This document shows, one piece after another, positions 16,269 through 25,574 of a stretch of 64,000 bases of DNA. Both the position numbers and the translations under genes were made by a program. The notes below the pieces were generated by a model. It was not told where the DNA came from and searched no databases. It worked only from the letters and a program-made list of their open reading frames with translations. Each line of letters begins with the position of its first letter. The first letter of the stretch is position 1. The stretch lies in the NCBI RefSeq assembly GCF_900324475.1, contig NZ_LT992502.1, forward strand, positions 620,001-684,000, written 5' to 3'. This DNA comes from Enterobacter bugandensis. GTDB lineage: Bacteria > Pseudomonadota > Gammaproteobacteria > Enterobacterales > Enterobacteriaceae.

Positions 16269-17332
16269 TGACCCCTGAACAAAAGTTTGCCCGCTGGGTA
16301 AGGGTGAGTATTGCCTCTTTCCTGCTGATGTTTATCTATTTTGTCGTCGCGGATATCTGGATCCCGCTGACGCCGGACTCCACCGTCATGCGCGTGGTGA
16401 CGCCGGTTTCTCCGCGCGTCTCCGGCTACGTGGCGGCGGTACATGTCCACAACAACAGCCAGGTGAAGAAAGGCGATCTGCTGTTTGAGCTCGACGACAC
16501 GCCGTTTCGCAATAAAGTGGAAGCGGCGCAAATCGCGCTGGAGCAGGCGCGTCTCTCTAACGAACAGCTGGACGCGCAGATCGCCGCCGCGCAGGCCAGC
16601 CTGAAAACCGCGGTGCTGACCGCGCGTAACGACAAGGTGACCTTCGAACGCTATCAGAAGCTGAGCACGTTACAGAACGTCTCGCAGGCGGATCTGGATA
16701 AGGTCCGCACCGCCTGGCAGAGCAGCGAGCAGTCCGTCAGCACGATTCAGGCCAACATCCGGAACCTGCGCATCCAGCGCGGCGAGCGCGAAGAACACCG
16801 CAACGTGACGCTGCAAAAATACCGCAACGCGCTGGATGAAGCAGAGCTGAACCTCGGCTGGACAAAGGTCTACGCCCAGGCGGACGGCACGGTCAGTAAC
16901 CTGCAGTTAAGCCCCGGTTTTTACGCCTCATCCGGCTCCGCCGCGCTGGCGCTGGTAAACAACCAGACCGATATCGTGGCCGATTTCCGCGAGAAGAGCC
17001 TGCGCCATACCCGTCAGGGCACCGATGCCGCCGTAGTGTTTGACGCCTTCCCGGGGCAGGTGTTCCGCGCCCACGTGGCCAGCAGCGACGCGGGGATCCT
17101 CGCAGGCCAGGAGGCGGTTAACGGCCAGCTCTCCCAGCCGGAGACCTCTAACCGCTGGGTACGAGACGCTCAGCGCATGCGCATTCACGTCACGCTGGAT
17201 GAGCCGCTGCCGAAGCCGCTGCCAACCGGCGCGCGGGCGACCGTGCAGCTCTACAACAGCGAAGGGCCGTTTGCGCGCTTCTTCTCCGGAATGCAGATCC
17301 ACCTGGTGAGCCTGCTTCACTATGTCTATTAA
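16268..17332 (+). CDS. HlyD/EmrA-type membrane fusion protein
   Basis: A 354-residue periplasmic adaptor. One N-terminal membrane anchor (FLLMFIYFVVADIWIPL) is followed by a biotinyl-lipoyl half (SPRVSGYVAAVHVHNNSQVKKGD), a coiled-coil hairpin (about 80-190) and the second lipoyl half and beta-barrel (TKVYAQADGTVSNLQLSPG). It would connect the inner-membrane DUF2955 protein to an outer-membrane TolC-like channel. It overlaps the downstream gene by 11 bases. The substrate is unknown; aromatic acids or drugs are typical of the class. Confidence 0.87.
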   Translation: MTPEQKFARWVRVSIASFLLMFIYFVVADIWIPLTPDSTVMRVVTPVSPRVSGYVAAVHVHNNSQVKKGDLLFELDDTPFRNKVEAAQIALEQARLSNEQLDAQIAAAQASLKTAVLTARNDKVTFERYQKLSTLQNVSQADLDKVRTAWQSSEQSVSTIQANIRNLRIQRGEREEHRNVTLQKYRNALDEAELNLGWTKVYAQADGTVSNLQLSPGFYASSGSAALALVNNQTDIVADFREKSLRHTRQGTDAAVVFDAFPGQVFRAHVASSDAGILAGQEAVNGQLSQPETSNRWVRDAQRMRIHVTLDEPLPKPLPTGARATVQLYNSEGPFARFFSGMQIHLVSLLHYVY

Positions 17333-18386
17333 TACGCTGGCACGGGTCTTTACCCCGCACGGCAACATCGTCTACACGGCAAACGACTTTCGCCAGACCC
17401 TGCGCATCGTTTTTGCCGGGATGATTGCCTTGAGCATATCGAGCTTCTACAACACCAGCTACGGCGTGTTTTTCGTGGTCTATCCGATCATGCTCCTCTC
17501 GCTGGTGCCAGTTTTTAACCGCCACGTGGCGAAGCAGTTTATCTTCAGCGCATCGCTGAACTGCGTCGAAATGGTGATTATCATCGGCTATCTTTCCCAA
17601 TGGCCGGTCATCATGACGCTGGTGGTATTTGCCCTTTACGTGATGCGTTTTCGCTTTATGAGCAAAGGGCCGCTGTTCCTCTTCGGCTCGATGGGCGTTG
17701 TGTGTCAGAGCGTAATGCTCAACTTTATGAGCTACCCCACCACAAACTGGCACACGCTGCTGTTTTCCAACATTGAAGCGAGCGTGATGGCGGTGTGCCT
17801 GAGCGCGCTGATGAACTACCTGCTGCCGGACGTGGAGCCCCGCAAGCCGCCGCCGCTGATTGAGAAAGACGACGCCCGCGTGCGCCACGAGTCGCTGCTC
17901 TCCGGCAGCGTCGCGACGATGATTTTCGTGGTGTTTCAGATTAGCGACTTAAGCGATTCGCTCTCGGCGCTGATGGCAGGAATTCTGATCTTGTTCCCTA
18001 TGCACTACCGCGGCGCGGTGATGAGCTCCATCTGGCGCGTGGTCGGGGTAGTGCTGGGCTGCCTCTACATTCTGGTGGTGCAGCTTATCCTCTACGATCA
18101 CAGCAGCCATATGCTGCTGATGATGCCGCTGATTGGCCTCGGCCTGGCGTTTGGCGCGCGGCTGCACGTGATGGAGAAAGTGGGCGCGGGCGTGGGGTTT
18201 TCCAGCATCACGACCATCGGCATTATGTTCGGGCAGAACATGCACCCGGACAGCGACCTGGTGTTCAGCGATCTCTATCGCATCACCTCCGTGACCTTTT
18301 CGCTGGTGGCGACGCTGACGATGGTCTTTCTGGTGCATTTGATCCTGAACCGTTTCGCCGCCACGCGCTACGTCATTCAGGGCTGA
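17322..18386 (+). CDS. DUF2955 / FUSC-like inner-membrane transporter
   Basis: A 354-residue protein with about ten membrane segments in two halves, for example FVVYPIMLLSLVPVF, GILILFPMHYRGAVM and LVATLTMVFLVHLIL. DUF2955 is related to the FUSC/AaeB aromatic-acid exporters and is typically encoded after a HlyD adaptor, as here. It is the last gene of the MarR-HlyD-DUF2955 operon. Its 3' end overlaps the convergent tautomerase gene by 10 bases. Confidence 0.82.
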   Translation: MSINTLARVFTPHGNIVYTANDFRQTLRIVFAGMIALSISSFYNTSYGVFFVVYPIMLLSLVPVFNRHVAKQFIFSASLNCVEMVIIIGYLSQWPVIMTLVVFALYVMRFRFMSKGPLFLFGSMGVVCQSVMLNFMSYPTTNWHTLLFSNIEASVMAVCLSALMNYLLPDVEPRKPPPLIEKDDARVRHESLLSGSVATMIFVVFQISDLSDSLSALMAGILILFPMHYRGAVMSSIWRVVGVVLGCLYILVVQLILYDHSSHMLLMMPLIGLGLAFGARLHVMEKVGAGVGFSSITTIGIMFGQNMHPDSDLVFSDLYRITSVTFSLVATLTMVFLVHLILNRFAATRYVIQG

Positions 18387-18757
18387 TAGCGTTTGCCGCC
18401 GCTGAAGCTCCAGTCCTCAGCGGCCGTAAACTGGATAACGACCATCACGTCTCCACCTTCAATGCCCATCTTCTCATTCAGTTGCGCAGCCAGCTGGTGG
18501 TAGAGGGCAGATTTCTGTTCAGTGCTCCTCGGCTTACCAGCAACGATATTAAACAGTATCGCCCCCTCCGTTCTGCCCGTGCTGAGATAGTGCCGATCAA
18601 TGTATCGATCCCCGGCTGCGAAGCATTCAAAAAAATGGAATCTGTCCTGTGCGGGAACGGCGAAGGTTTCCGTCAGCGCCTGGTGCAGAATGTCCGAGAT
18701 CTGCTTTTGCTGCATCTCGCTATAGCGGTCACCCGTCATGATACGAACAAACGGCAT
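18377..18757 (-). CDS. Tautomerase-family (4-oxalocrotonate tautomerase-like) protein
   Basis: A 126-residue protein beginning MPFVRIMTGDRYS, so the catalytic Pro1 of the tautomerase superfamily is exposed after Met removal. The length fits the fused two-unit subgroup (for example the MSAD/cis-CaaD-like form) rather than the 62-residue 4-OT. The substrate is unknown. Its ATG shares a base with the stop of the upstream CMD gene (TAATG), so the two form an operon. Confidence 0.83.
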   Translation of the reverse strand: MPFVRIMTGDRYSEMQQKQISDILHQALTETFAVPAQDRFHFFECFAAGDRYIDRHYLSTGRTEGAILFNIVAGKPRSTEQKSALYHQLAAQLNEKMGIEGGDVMVVIQFTAAEDWSFSGGKRYQP

Positions 18758-19065
18758 TATTGTTTCTCCTCTGCAAGGCTGCTCAGCGCGCTGACGGCGG
18801 CCGGCCAGCCTGCGTAAAACGCCAGATGGGTAAACGCTTCGGCTATTTCGTCGTCCGTCACGCCGTTTTGCCGGGCGAAGCCGATATGCCAGGGAAGCTG
18901 CGCGGTGCGCCCCAGGGCTGCCAGCGCGGCAAGCGTGATCAGACTGCGATCCCGCGGGGCTAGCTGCGGACGCTGCCAGATATCGCCAAAAAGTACCTGC
19001 TGGCTCAGTTCAGCCAGCTTAGGGGAAACCTGCGCAAGCGTGTCGCGATTCAGTGTTGTGCTCAT
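18757..19065 (-). CDS. Carboxymuconolactone decarboxylase-family protein
   Basis: A 102-residue CMD-family protein with PRDRSLITLAALAALGR and LPWHIGFARQNGVTDDEIAEAFTHLAFYAGWP. It carries the His of the family but no CxxC, so it resembles true gamma-carboxymuconolactone decarboxylases more than AhpD. The ATG at 19065 follows AGGAGG; a longer in-frame start would run into the divergent LysR gene. It forms an operon with the tautomerase and is divergent from a LysR regulator with an inverted-repeat operator between them. Confidence 0.84.
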   Translation of the reverse strand: MSTTLNRDTLAQVSPKLAELSQQVLFGDIWQRPQLAPRDRSLITLAALAALGRTAQLPWHIGFARQNGVTDDEIAEAFTHLAFYAGWPAAVSALSSLAEEKQ

Positions 19066-19129
19066 TTTTATTCCTCCTGTCGTCTGGAAATCACTCTCGC
19101 AGGCTGCCACCATAAATAAAATCGCAATG

Positions 19130-19150
19130 TTCAGGACTGAATGTCCTGAA
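19130..19150. promoter_or_regulatory. Inverted-repeat LysR operator candidate
   Basis: A perfect palindrome, TTCAGGAC-TGAAT-GTCCTGAA, lies between the divergent CMD and LysR genes, 13 bases before the LysR start codon. The dyad symmetry fits a LysR-type binding site controlling both directions. Confidence 0.6.
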
Positions 19151-19162
19151 AATGAGGATGAT

Positions 19163-20026
19163 ATGGATAAACGCTTTTCAGCATTAGACCTGGACGCGCT
19201 GCGCAGCTTTGTGGAGGGGATCCAGTCCGCCAGTTTTGCCGAGGCAGCGGACAGGCTGTGTCGGTCCACCTCTGCGGTCAGTGCCCAGTTAAAAAAGCTG
19301 GAGCAGCAGTGTGGCGTGGCTCTGACCGTTAAGCAGGGGCGTACGCTGGCACTGACCCGAGAGGGTGAAATTCTGCTGAGCTACGCCCGACGCATGCTGG
19401 TATTAAATGATGAAGCGCTCCGGGCTATCAGAGGTGAGTTGCTTCAGGGCGAGGTACGGCTGGGTATGCAGGAGGACTTTGGCGAGTCCGTGATGCCGAA
19501 GGTCCTCGGCGATTTTCACAGACAACACCCTGAGCTTCGCATGACGGCACGTGTCGATCGCAACCCGCCGCTGCTGCGCGGCGTGGCGGCGAATGAACTC
19601 GATCTGGCGCTGGTCTGGCAGGAAGGTCGAGAAGGCGACTACGTGCGAAGCGAATCGCTGGCATGGATTTGCCGGTCCCGCGAGGACATTGAGGTCCTTC
19701 TGCAACGAGGTGAGCCGCTGCCGCTGGTGATGTTTGACGCGCCCTGCCTCCTGCGAAGCCGGGCCATCGCGGCACTGGATGCCGCAGGTATTCCCTGGCG
19801 TATCGCTTATACCAGCTATAGCCTGAGCGGGCTGTGGGCGGGAGTTAGCGCGGGGCTGGGTATTACGCTCCGCACGCGTATTGGTCTGCCCGAGACGTTA
19901 CGGATCGACAGCCACCTGCTGCCAGATGCAGGAGAGCTGGGGATCGCGCTGCATCAGGGGAGCGCCTCCCCCGATGCAGCTATTACCAGCATGAAGGCGC
20001 TGATCCTCAGGACGCTGAATGGATAA
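19163..20026 (+). CDS. LysR-family regulator of the tautomerase/CMD operon
   Basis: A 287-residue LysR protein: winged helix with [26 protein letters not shown], then an effector domain beginning near residue 90 ([20 protein letters not shown]). The ATG at 19163 follows GAGGAT; the longer in-frame form would cross the divergent promoter. It is divergent from the CMD-tautomerase pair and its stop region overlaps the convergent yjiN gene by 20 bases. The effector is unknown. Confidence 0.87.
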   Translation: MDKRFSALDLDALRSFVEGIQSASFAEAADRLCRSTSAVSAQLKKLEQQCGVALTVKQGRTLALTREGEILLSYARRMLVLNDEALRAIRGELLQGEVRLGMQEDFGESVMPKVLGDFHRQHPELRMTARVDRNPPLLRGVAANELDLALVWQEGREGDYVRSESLAWICRSREDIEVLLQRGEPLPLVMFDAPCLLRSRAIAALDAAGIPWRIAYTSYSLSGLWAGVSAGLGITLRTRIGLPETLRIDSHLLPDAGELGIALHQGSASPDAAITSMKALILRTLNG

Positions 20027-21284
20027 GCGTTGGGACTTGCGAGAGTAAGAACAGGATTAGGCCTATCGTCCCGCCCACCAGCGTGCCGTTGACGCGGATG
20101 AACTGCAGGTCTTTGCCGATGTTCAGCTCAATCTGGCGGGACATGTCTTTGGCGTCCCAGCTTTTGACCGTGTCGCTGATGTGGCGGGTCAGGAACGCGG
20201 CGAAATCCGGCGCGACGCGGTGCGCGGCCTGCTCCAGATGCTCGTTCAGCGACGCGCGCAGGCTGGCGTCGTTTGTTAGCGTTTCGCCAAACCACAGCCC
20301 GGCGTTGGCGATGCGCTGCTTCACGCGCGAATCCTCGCTCTGCATATCCGCCTTCAGCCACTGGCGCAGGTCAGCCCACATCTCGCCCAGATAGCGGTTA
20401 AACGCCTCATCGTTTTTCAGGTAGTGCTTGATGTTGTCGGCTTTCGCCGCCATTTCCGGATCGTTTTTCAGGTTGTCGATAAGCTTCAGCGTGGCGCGGT
20501 CGAACGCCTGACGGATCTGGTGCGTGCGGTCGTGGCTGATATCGTCCAGCAGCGTGTTCACCGCGTTCGACACCATCTCCGCGCTTTGATCGCCCAGCCA
20601 CTCCGTGGGGAGCACCATCGCCTTGCGGGGATGCTCGGTTTTGAGCCAGTGGACGATCTGATCGGCAATAAACTCCCGCGTGCTTTCCCGCTGGATCAGG
20701 GTAATCAGCCGGTTGATGATGGCGTCCAGCAGTACCTGATGGCGGTTGTTTTTGGTCATGCTCTCCAGCATGACGGCGCTGGTTTCGGTGAAATCCACCT
20801 TATCGATGGCCTTATGCACCGCCCGTTTTAGCAGGCGCTGAATACGTCCGTCATCGGTTAACTCAAGAAAACCGCTCATCACCTGCATCAGATGCAGCCC
20901 GACGCGCTGGGCGTTGTCGGGCTTGCTGAACCAGGCGCCAATCATTTGCGCTGGCTCATAGCGCCGGATCAGCGCCACAAGCGACTGAGTATCAAGAAAC
21001 TTCTCCTGCACGAACTGGCCGAGATTGTCGCCGATTCGGTCCTTATTGCGCGGGATGATCGCCGTATGGCGCGAAATAAACGGAATGGGAACCCGGCGGA
21101 ACAGCGCGACGACGGCAAACCAGTCCGCCAGCGCGCCGACCATCGCCGCCTCGGCAATGGCTTTGACGCCGCGCACCCAGAAGGTCTGCGGCAGGAAGAG
21201 GGTGGTGACAAAGGCCGCGGCGGCAATCAGCAGCAGCGACAGCGCCAGCAGCTTGGCGCGTTTGAGTTCAGCGATTTTTTCCAT
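20007..21284 (-). CDS. yjiN: DUF445 inner-membrane protein YjiN
   Basis: A 425-residue protein closely following E. coli YjiN throughout. It has two N-terminal membrane segments ([20 protein letters not shown] and the region around [18 protein letters not shown]), a long soluble helical middle part and a final hydrophobic segment ([15 protein letters not shown]). DUF445 proteins are of unknown function. It ends 20 bases inside the convergent LysR gene, and the LysE gene lies four bases upstream of its start, so yjiN may be transcribed with the exporter. Confidence 0.9.
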   Translation of the reverse strand: MEKIAELKRAKLLALSLLLIAAAAFVTTLFLPQTFWVRGVKAIAEAAMVGALADWFAVVALFRRVPIPFISRHTAIIPRNKDRIGDNLGQFVQEKFLDTQSLVALIRRYEPAQMIGAWFSKPDNAQRVGLHLMQVMSGFLELTDDGRIQRLLKRAVHKAIDKVDFTETSAVMLESMTKNNRHQVLLDAIINRLITLIQRESTREFIADQIVHWLKTEHPRKAMVLPTEWLGDQSAEMVSNAVNTLLDDISHDRTHQIRQAFDRATLKLIDNLKNDPEMAAKADNIKHYLKNDEAFNRYLGEMWADLRQWLKADMQSEDSRVKQRIANAGLWFGETLTNDASLRASLNEHLEQAAHRVAPDFAAFLTRHISDTVKSWDAKDMSRQIELNIGKDLQFIRVNGTLVGGTIGLILFLLSQVPTLIHSAS

Positions 21285-21287
21285 GGG

Positions 21288-21941
21288 TTAAGGATAGAGG
21301 GAAGCGGGGGAAAAGTGCAAAAATCGCCACAGCACCCACCCGCCAAACCCCATCAGCACCACCCCCGCCGTGCGCTCTATCAGCCACAGCGCACGGCTGA
21401 GCTTCTGCTGGACCGCGGGCAAACCCATCAGCGACACCAGCGCCAGATCCCATACCAGCACCACCATCACCATCCAGAGACCGCAGGTCGACTGCTGAAG
21501 CAGCGTCACGTCCGGTCCCAGTAGCGCCGTCATCAGCGCCAGATAGAACAACGCGTTCTTCGGATTAAGCAGCGCCGAGCCGAGCCCCAGCAGGATCTGC
21601 TTGCGCAGCGAGGGGCAGCGCTGACGGGGTTCATTCAGCGCCAGTGCCTGCGGTTGGCTGCGCACCAGATGCGAGCCGATCCACAGCAGGTACAGCGCCC
21701 CGCATACCTCGATAAGCGTAAACAGCCACGTTAACTGGCGCAGCGCGCTCCAGCCGATAATCACCAGAACAATATAGAGCGCGTTACCCGCGGCGATGCC
21801 GACGCACAGCCCGGCGCTGCCGCGCAGCCGATAGCGCGCCGCGTAGCCCACAAGCAGGAAAAAATCCGGGCCCGGGCTCAACAGCGCAACAAAATGCGCC
21901 AGCGCCAGAGCGAGAAAAGCGGAAGGGAAGAACAGTTCCAT
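21288..21941 (-). CDS. LysE/RhtB-family amino-acid exporter
   Basis: A 217-residue inner-membrane protein with six predicted membrane segments and the LysE-family N-terminal signature FVALLSPGPDFFLLVGYAAR. Internal landmarks are SALLNPKNALFYLAL and RTAGVVLMGFGGWVL. Members export amino acids or related compounds. The AraC gene upstream (47 bases away, same strand) probably regulates it, and yjiN follows at a gap of three bases. Confidence 0.88.
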   Translation of the reverse strand: MELFFPSAFLALALAHFVALLSPGPDFFLLVGYAARYRLRGSAGLCVGIAAGNALYIVLVIIGWSALRQLTWLFTLIEVCGALYLLWIGSHLVRSQPQALALNEPRQRCPSLRKQILLGLGSALLNPKNALFYLALMTALLGPDVTLLQQSTCGLWMVMVVLVWDLALVSLMGLPAVQQKLSRALWLIERTAGVVLMGFGGWVLWRFLHFSPASLYP

Positions 21942-21988
21942 AGCGACCTCAGTTAACCATCTGAGGACAGGCTACGGCGCTGCAGAAC

Positions 21989-22732
21989 CTATTTATTGTC
22001 TGATATTGATCGGCCCGTGGCGTACTGGCGCGGCGTGGCGGCGGTATAGCTGACGAAGGTCTTGTGAAAATGGCTCTGGTCGGCAAAGCCGCTCTGGTAG
22101 CCGACGTCGGCGATGTCGTCCCCGGCACGTAGCCGCGCTTTGGCGAACTCCACGCGGGAGATGTTGAGGAAGCTGCCCGGCGTCAGGCCGGTGTCCTGCC
22201 GGAAGGTACGGATCAGCGTCTCCTTGCGCAGCGAGAAGCGTTGGGCAAGTTCGTCAAGCGAAGGCGGTGCGGCCAGGTCGGCAAGAAACGCCTGCCGCAC
22301 CTGCTGGCTGGTGGGCCGAAGCGCGTCTGCGTTATCCGCGCAGCGGGGAAGGGCAGAAAGCAGCGCCTCCACGGACGCTGGAGACATTGTCTTAACGACG
22401 TCCAGGTAACGGGCAAACAGGGCAGGGTTACGAATCACCTGTAGCGCCAGAGGAAGATCGGTGTCGATATAGAGCATATGGTAGCTGCGCGGCTGCCCGT
22501 CGACGGGGTTGCAGCTGTGCGGCACATAAGCCGGGATCGCAATGAGGTCCCCCGGATGAAGAATGTACTCTTGGTCATGACACACGCAGCAGGTCTGGCC
22601 CTCAACAATCGCGCCGATGGAGAGTTGAGGGTGACAGTGGCGTTTGTACGCCTGCGTGCTTTGCCAGGTGCTGCGCAGCTCAAGGCCCCTGGCGCGGTGA
22701 AAAGTCTGGCGAACGTGTCGGGTATCGGTCAT
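21989..22732 (-). CDS. AraC-family regulator of the LysE exporter
   Basis: A 247-residue AraC regulator with a cupin sensor half (HPQLSIGAIVEG, LHPGDLIAIPAYVPHSCNP) and a C-terminal double helix-turn-helix (LDELAQRFSLRKETLIRTF and IADVGYQSGFADQSHFHKTF). The ATG at 22732 follows AAGGAG; a longer in-frame start at 22783 has no such site. This AraC-LysE pairing is common, with the regulator sensing the exported amino compound. Confidence 0.85.
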   Translation of the reverse strand: MTDTRHVRQTFHRARGLELRSTWQSTQAYKRHCHPQLSIGAIVEGQTCCVCHDQEYILHPGDLIAIPAYVPHSCNPVDGQPRSYHMLYIDTDLPLALQVIRNPALFARYLDVVKTMSPASVEALLSALPRCADNADALRPTSQQVRQAFLADLAAPPSLDELAQRFSLRKETLIRTFRQDTGLTPGSFLNISRVEFAKARLRAGDDIADVGYQSGFADQSHFHKTFVSYTAATPRQYATGRSISDNK

Positions 22733-22883
22733 GGAAACTCCTTCTGGACGTTTTTTATACCACGTCAGCGAACTGTCCGGCACTGCTTAACTCAGAACCT
22801 TCCGGATATACCCAACTTTACGTCCACAGCCAGTCATGTTGACTACCCTTAATACCCTAAGCGGTAAAACATGGAGATTCGAT

Positions 22884-24254
22884 ATGGCTTATCAGACAGT
22901 AAATCCTGCCACTAACCAGCTCATCAAAGAATACCCCTCACATACCGACGCGGATATCGAAGCGGCGCTGAAGGCGGCCGATGCGCTTTACCATTCGGAA
23001 TGGGCGAAAGGCGACATCAGCCAGCGCCTGCCGGTGCTGCATAAGCTTGCCGACCTGATCGACGAGCGCGTGGAGGATCTGGCCAAAATCGCCAGCCAGG
23101 AGATGGGTAAGCTCATCGAACAGAGCCGCGGCGAGGTGAAGCTTTGCGCGCAGATCGCCCGCTACTACGCCGACAACGCGAAGCAGTTCCTCGCCCCGGT
23201 GAAGTACGACTCTGAACTTGGGGAAGCGTGGGTGGAGCATCACCCCATCGGCGTGCTGATGGCCGTCGAGCCGTGGAACTTCCCGTACTACCAGCTGATG
23301 CGCGTCCTGGCACCAAACCTGGCGGCGGGTAACCCCGTTATCGCCAAGCATGCCAGCATCGTGCCGCACTGCGCCGAGACCTTTGCACATCTGGTGCGCG
23401 AGGCGGGCGCGCCGGAAGGGGCGTGGACGAACCTGTTTATCTCGTCCGAACAGGTGGCGAATATCATCGCAGACGATCGCGTGCAGGGCGCAGCGCTAAC
23501 CGGCTCCGAAAAGGCGGGCAGCGTGGTGGCCGCGCAGGCGGCGAAGCACATTAAGAAATCGACCCTCGAACTGGGCGGTAACGACGTCTTCGTGGTGCTG
23601 GACGACGCGGACCTGGATAAAGCGGTTAAGATTGGCGTGAATGCGCGGCTCAACAACGCCGGGCAGGTCTGTACCGCGGCGAAGCGCTTTATCCTGCACG
23701 AGAAAATTGCCGACGCGTTCCTCAGCAAATTTACCGAGGCGTTTAAACAGGTGAAGATTGGCGATCCGCTGGACGAGAGCACCACGCTGGGGCCGCTCTC
23801 TTCCAAAGATGCGCTGGAAACGCTGACCAAACAGGTTAACGAGGCGGTGAAAAACGGTGCCACGCTGCACTATGGCGGCAAGCCGGTGCAGCGCGACGGG
23901 AGCTTCTTCGAACCGACTATCCTGACGAATATCTCCCGCGATAACCCGGCGTACTTCGAAGAGTTCTTCGGCCCGGTTGCGCAGATGTACGTGGTGAAAA
24001 ACGACGACGAAGCGGTCGCGCTGGCGAACGACTCCCACTACGGCCTGGGTGGGGCGGTGTTCAGCCGGGACATTGAGCGCGCGAAGAAAATGGCGTCGCG
24101 GATCGAGACCGGGATGGTGTACATCAACTGGCTCACCGATACCGCAGCAGAGCTGCCGTTCGGCGGCGTGAAGCGTTCCGGCTACGGACGCGAGCTGTCG
24201 GATCTGGGGATCAAAGAGTTTGTGAACCAGAAGCTGGTGGTGGTGCGTAAGTAA
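22884..24254 (+). CDS. sad: NAD-dependent succinate-semialdehyde dehydrogenase (Sad/YneI-like)
   Basis: A 456-residue ALDH with a Sad-like start (AYQTVNPATNQLIKEYP) and VEPWNFPYYQLMRVLAPNL, ALTGSEKAGSVVA, LELGGNDVFVVL, the nucleophile Cys in NAGQVCTAAKRFI and PFGGVKRSGYGREL. These match E. coli Sad (YneI), which oxidises succinate semialdehyde to succinate with NAD. The ATG at 22884 follows GGAGAT. HpaI of the hpa cluster makes succinic semialdehyde, so this enzyme could take its product (inference). An intrinsic terminator follows. Confidence 0.82.
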   Translation: MAYQTVNPATNQLIKEYPSHTDADIEAALKAADALYHSEWAKGDISQRLPVLHKLADLIDERVEDLAKIASQEMGKLIEQSRGEVKLCAQIARYYADNAKQFLAPVKYDSELGEAWVEHHPIGVLMAVEPWNFPYYQLMRVLAPNLAAGNPVIAKHASIVPHCAETFAHLVREAGAPEGAWTNLFISSEQVANIIADDRVQGAALTGSEKAGSVVAAQAAKHIKKSTLELGGNDVFVVLDDADLDKAVKIGVNARLNNAGQVCTAAKRFILHEKIADAFLSKFTEAFKQVKIGDPLDESTTLGPLSSKDALETLTKQVNEAVKNGATLHYGGKPVQRDGSFFEPTILTNISRDNPAYFEEFFGPVAQMYVVKNDDEAVALANDSHYGLGGAVFSRDIERAKKMASRIETGMVYINWLTDTAAELPFGGVKRSGYGRELSDLGIKEFVNQKLVVVRK

Positions 24255-24262
24255 GAGGTAAT

Positions 24263-24291
24263 AAAAAAACCTGCCGGTTGGCAGGTTTTTT
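24263..24291. terminator. Intrinsic terminator after sad
   Basis: AAAAAACCTGCC-GGTT-GGCAGGTTTTTT, a strong stem with T tracts on both strands, ends the sad gene and also the convergent lipoprotein gene. Confidence 0.9.
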
Positions 24292-24298
24292 CAGTTGA

Positions 24299-24619
24299 TT
24301 ACTGTACTTCGATCTTGTCCCAGCCGCTTTTGAACATGCAGCTGTCGACTAACGTATCCCGGCGATATTCATTCGCGTCTTCAACCGTGTAGCTCGTGGA
24401 AATATCCTTTTTCTTGTTCTTTTTGTCCGTTTTTTCCGAGCTCGAACCGGTCACCACGTTATCCGGAGGCAGATCGATCAGGGCCTGCGCTTCGCATTCC
24501 GTAAGCTTTTTATTCATCTCAGCGTCGCTCACGCCCGGTTTTACCCATTTGTACTGGACGCAGCCGGTGAGCATCAGCGTGAGGCTCAGAACGCAAAGCG
24601 CGGTAACGCGGTGTTTCAT
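24299..24619 (-). CDS. Small lipoprotein of unknown function
   Basis: A 106-residue protein with a lipoprotein signal peptide and lipobox LMLTGC (lipidated Cys near residue 20). The mature part has a Lys-rich stretch (EKTDKKNKKKD) and two further Cys residues that could form a disulfide. The residue after the lipid Cys is Val, which fits outer-membrane sorting. It shares a base with the stop of the upstream YfaZ-like gene (TGATG), so the two are an operon. I do not recognise a named family. Confidence 0.78.
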   Translation of the reverse strand: MKHRVTALCVLSLTLMLTGCVQYKWVKPGVSDAEMNKKLTECEAQALIDLPPDNVVTGSSSEKTDKKNKKKDISTSYTVEDANEYRRDTLVDSCMFKSGWDKIEVQ

Positions 24620-25164
24620 CAGAAGCTAACTCCACCGCCGACATATGCGCCATCAATCAGGGTGTGGTTTGGACGACCATCTTTGCCGTCAACGCTCACG
24701 TGGCGGTAGCCTACTTTCAGCGTAACCGGTTTGATTGGGGTCCAGCTTACGCCGCCGTTAGCTTCAACGTAGTTTTTCACGCTGTTGTTCAGGCCTTCTG
24801 GTGCCGCATAGCCTTCGCCATAGACGTGGATGCTGTCGGTCAGCGCAACGTTTACGCCGCCGCCAATCGGGAAGGCCACGCCGTTATCGCCTTTTTTCGG
24901 GCCGATGTAGATGGCTTTTGCGCCCGCATTCAGCATCACCGGGCCCACTTCCAGGTTGTAGCCTGCGCCCACGCCACCGGTCTGGGTACCGTCGTCGGTG
25001 TTTTTCAGCCAGTTACTTTCGAGATAAACACCGGATGAGGATTTGCCCATTTCCAGGTTGAGGTTGGTAAAGTTTTTACCCTGCTCAATGCTGCCGCCCA
25101 TTGCCAGTGCGGAACCCGAGATGGCGGTCAGTGCAGAAAGAAGAAGAATGTTCAGTTTTTTCAT
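24619..25164 (-). CDS. YfaZ-family outer-membrane protein
   Basis: A 181-residue beta-barrel protein with a cleaved signal peptide (LLLSALTAISGSALA) and alternating hydrophobic strands ending in the outer-membrane signature GGGVSF. It resembles the YfaZ family (GVGAGYNLEVGPVMLNAG, YVEANGGVSWTPI). The role of the family is unknown; a small porin is likely. It is followed by a lipoprotein gene in the same operon. The AT-rich region upstream (25165-25574) probably carries its promoter. Confidence 0.85.
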   Translation of the reverse strand: MKKLNILLLSALTAISGSALAMGGSIEQGKNFTNLNLEMGKSSSGVYLESNWLKNTDDGTQTGGVGAGYNLEVGPVMLNAGAKAIYIGPKKGDNGVAFPIGGGVNVALTDSIHVYGEGYAAPEGLNNSVKNYVEANGGVSWTPIKPVTLKVGYRHVSVDGKDGRPNHTLIDGAYVGGGVSF

Positions 25165-25574
25165 GTTTCGTGCCTCATCATCAAATTAATCTGGGGGCAC
25201 CTTAACAAGCGATGTTTATGACTGCAAATGTGATGCAAATCGACTTTTCATGCTGTAATTGTTAATTCTTTTATCTTTATTTGTAACGCTTAAGTTGGGT
25301 TGTCGGTGTGTCAACGCGCAAATTTCAGGTGTTGAGGAACAGTTTAATTTTTTGACTAAACGAAATCTGAACGAGGCAGGGATAGTGATTTGAGACGCAT
25401 TAATTGCGCTTCTAATAATTTCCAATTCCATTTCTAAAATCACATAAAAAAACAAATTTTTACATTTTTATGGTCATTATTCGTTCAGATGTCCGGCCAC
25501 GTTTCCTTTCCATGTCATTTTTCTGACACGTTTGTTCATTACGTTGTGGGCTTCACTTTCCGGATGCTAACAAT
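25165..25574. other. AT-rich intergenic region, no gene seen
   Basis: This 410-base stretch lies between the divergent yfaZ-like and esterase-like genes and is markedly AT-rich compared with its neighbours. A 79-codon open frame on the minus strand has unconvincing composition and no ribosome site. Promoters for both flanking genes must lie here. It may be H-NS-bound, but no clear operator is visible. Confidence 0.6.

Noticed and set aside
25216..25455. 79-codon minus-strand frame in the AT-rich gap upstream of the yfaZ-like gene
   Set aside because: No ribosome site, no family resemblance, low-complexity composition.
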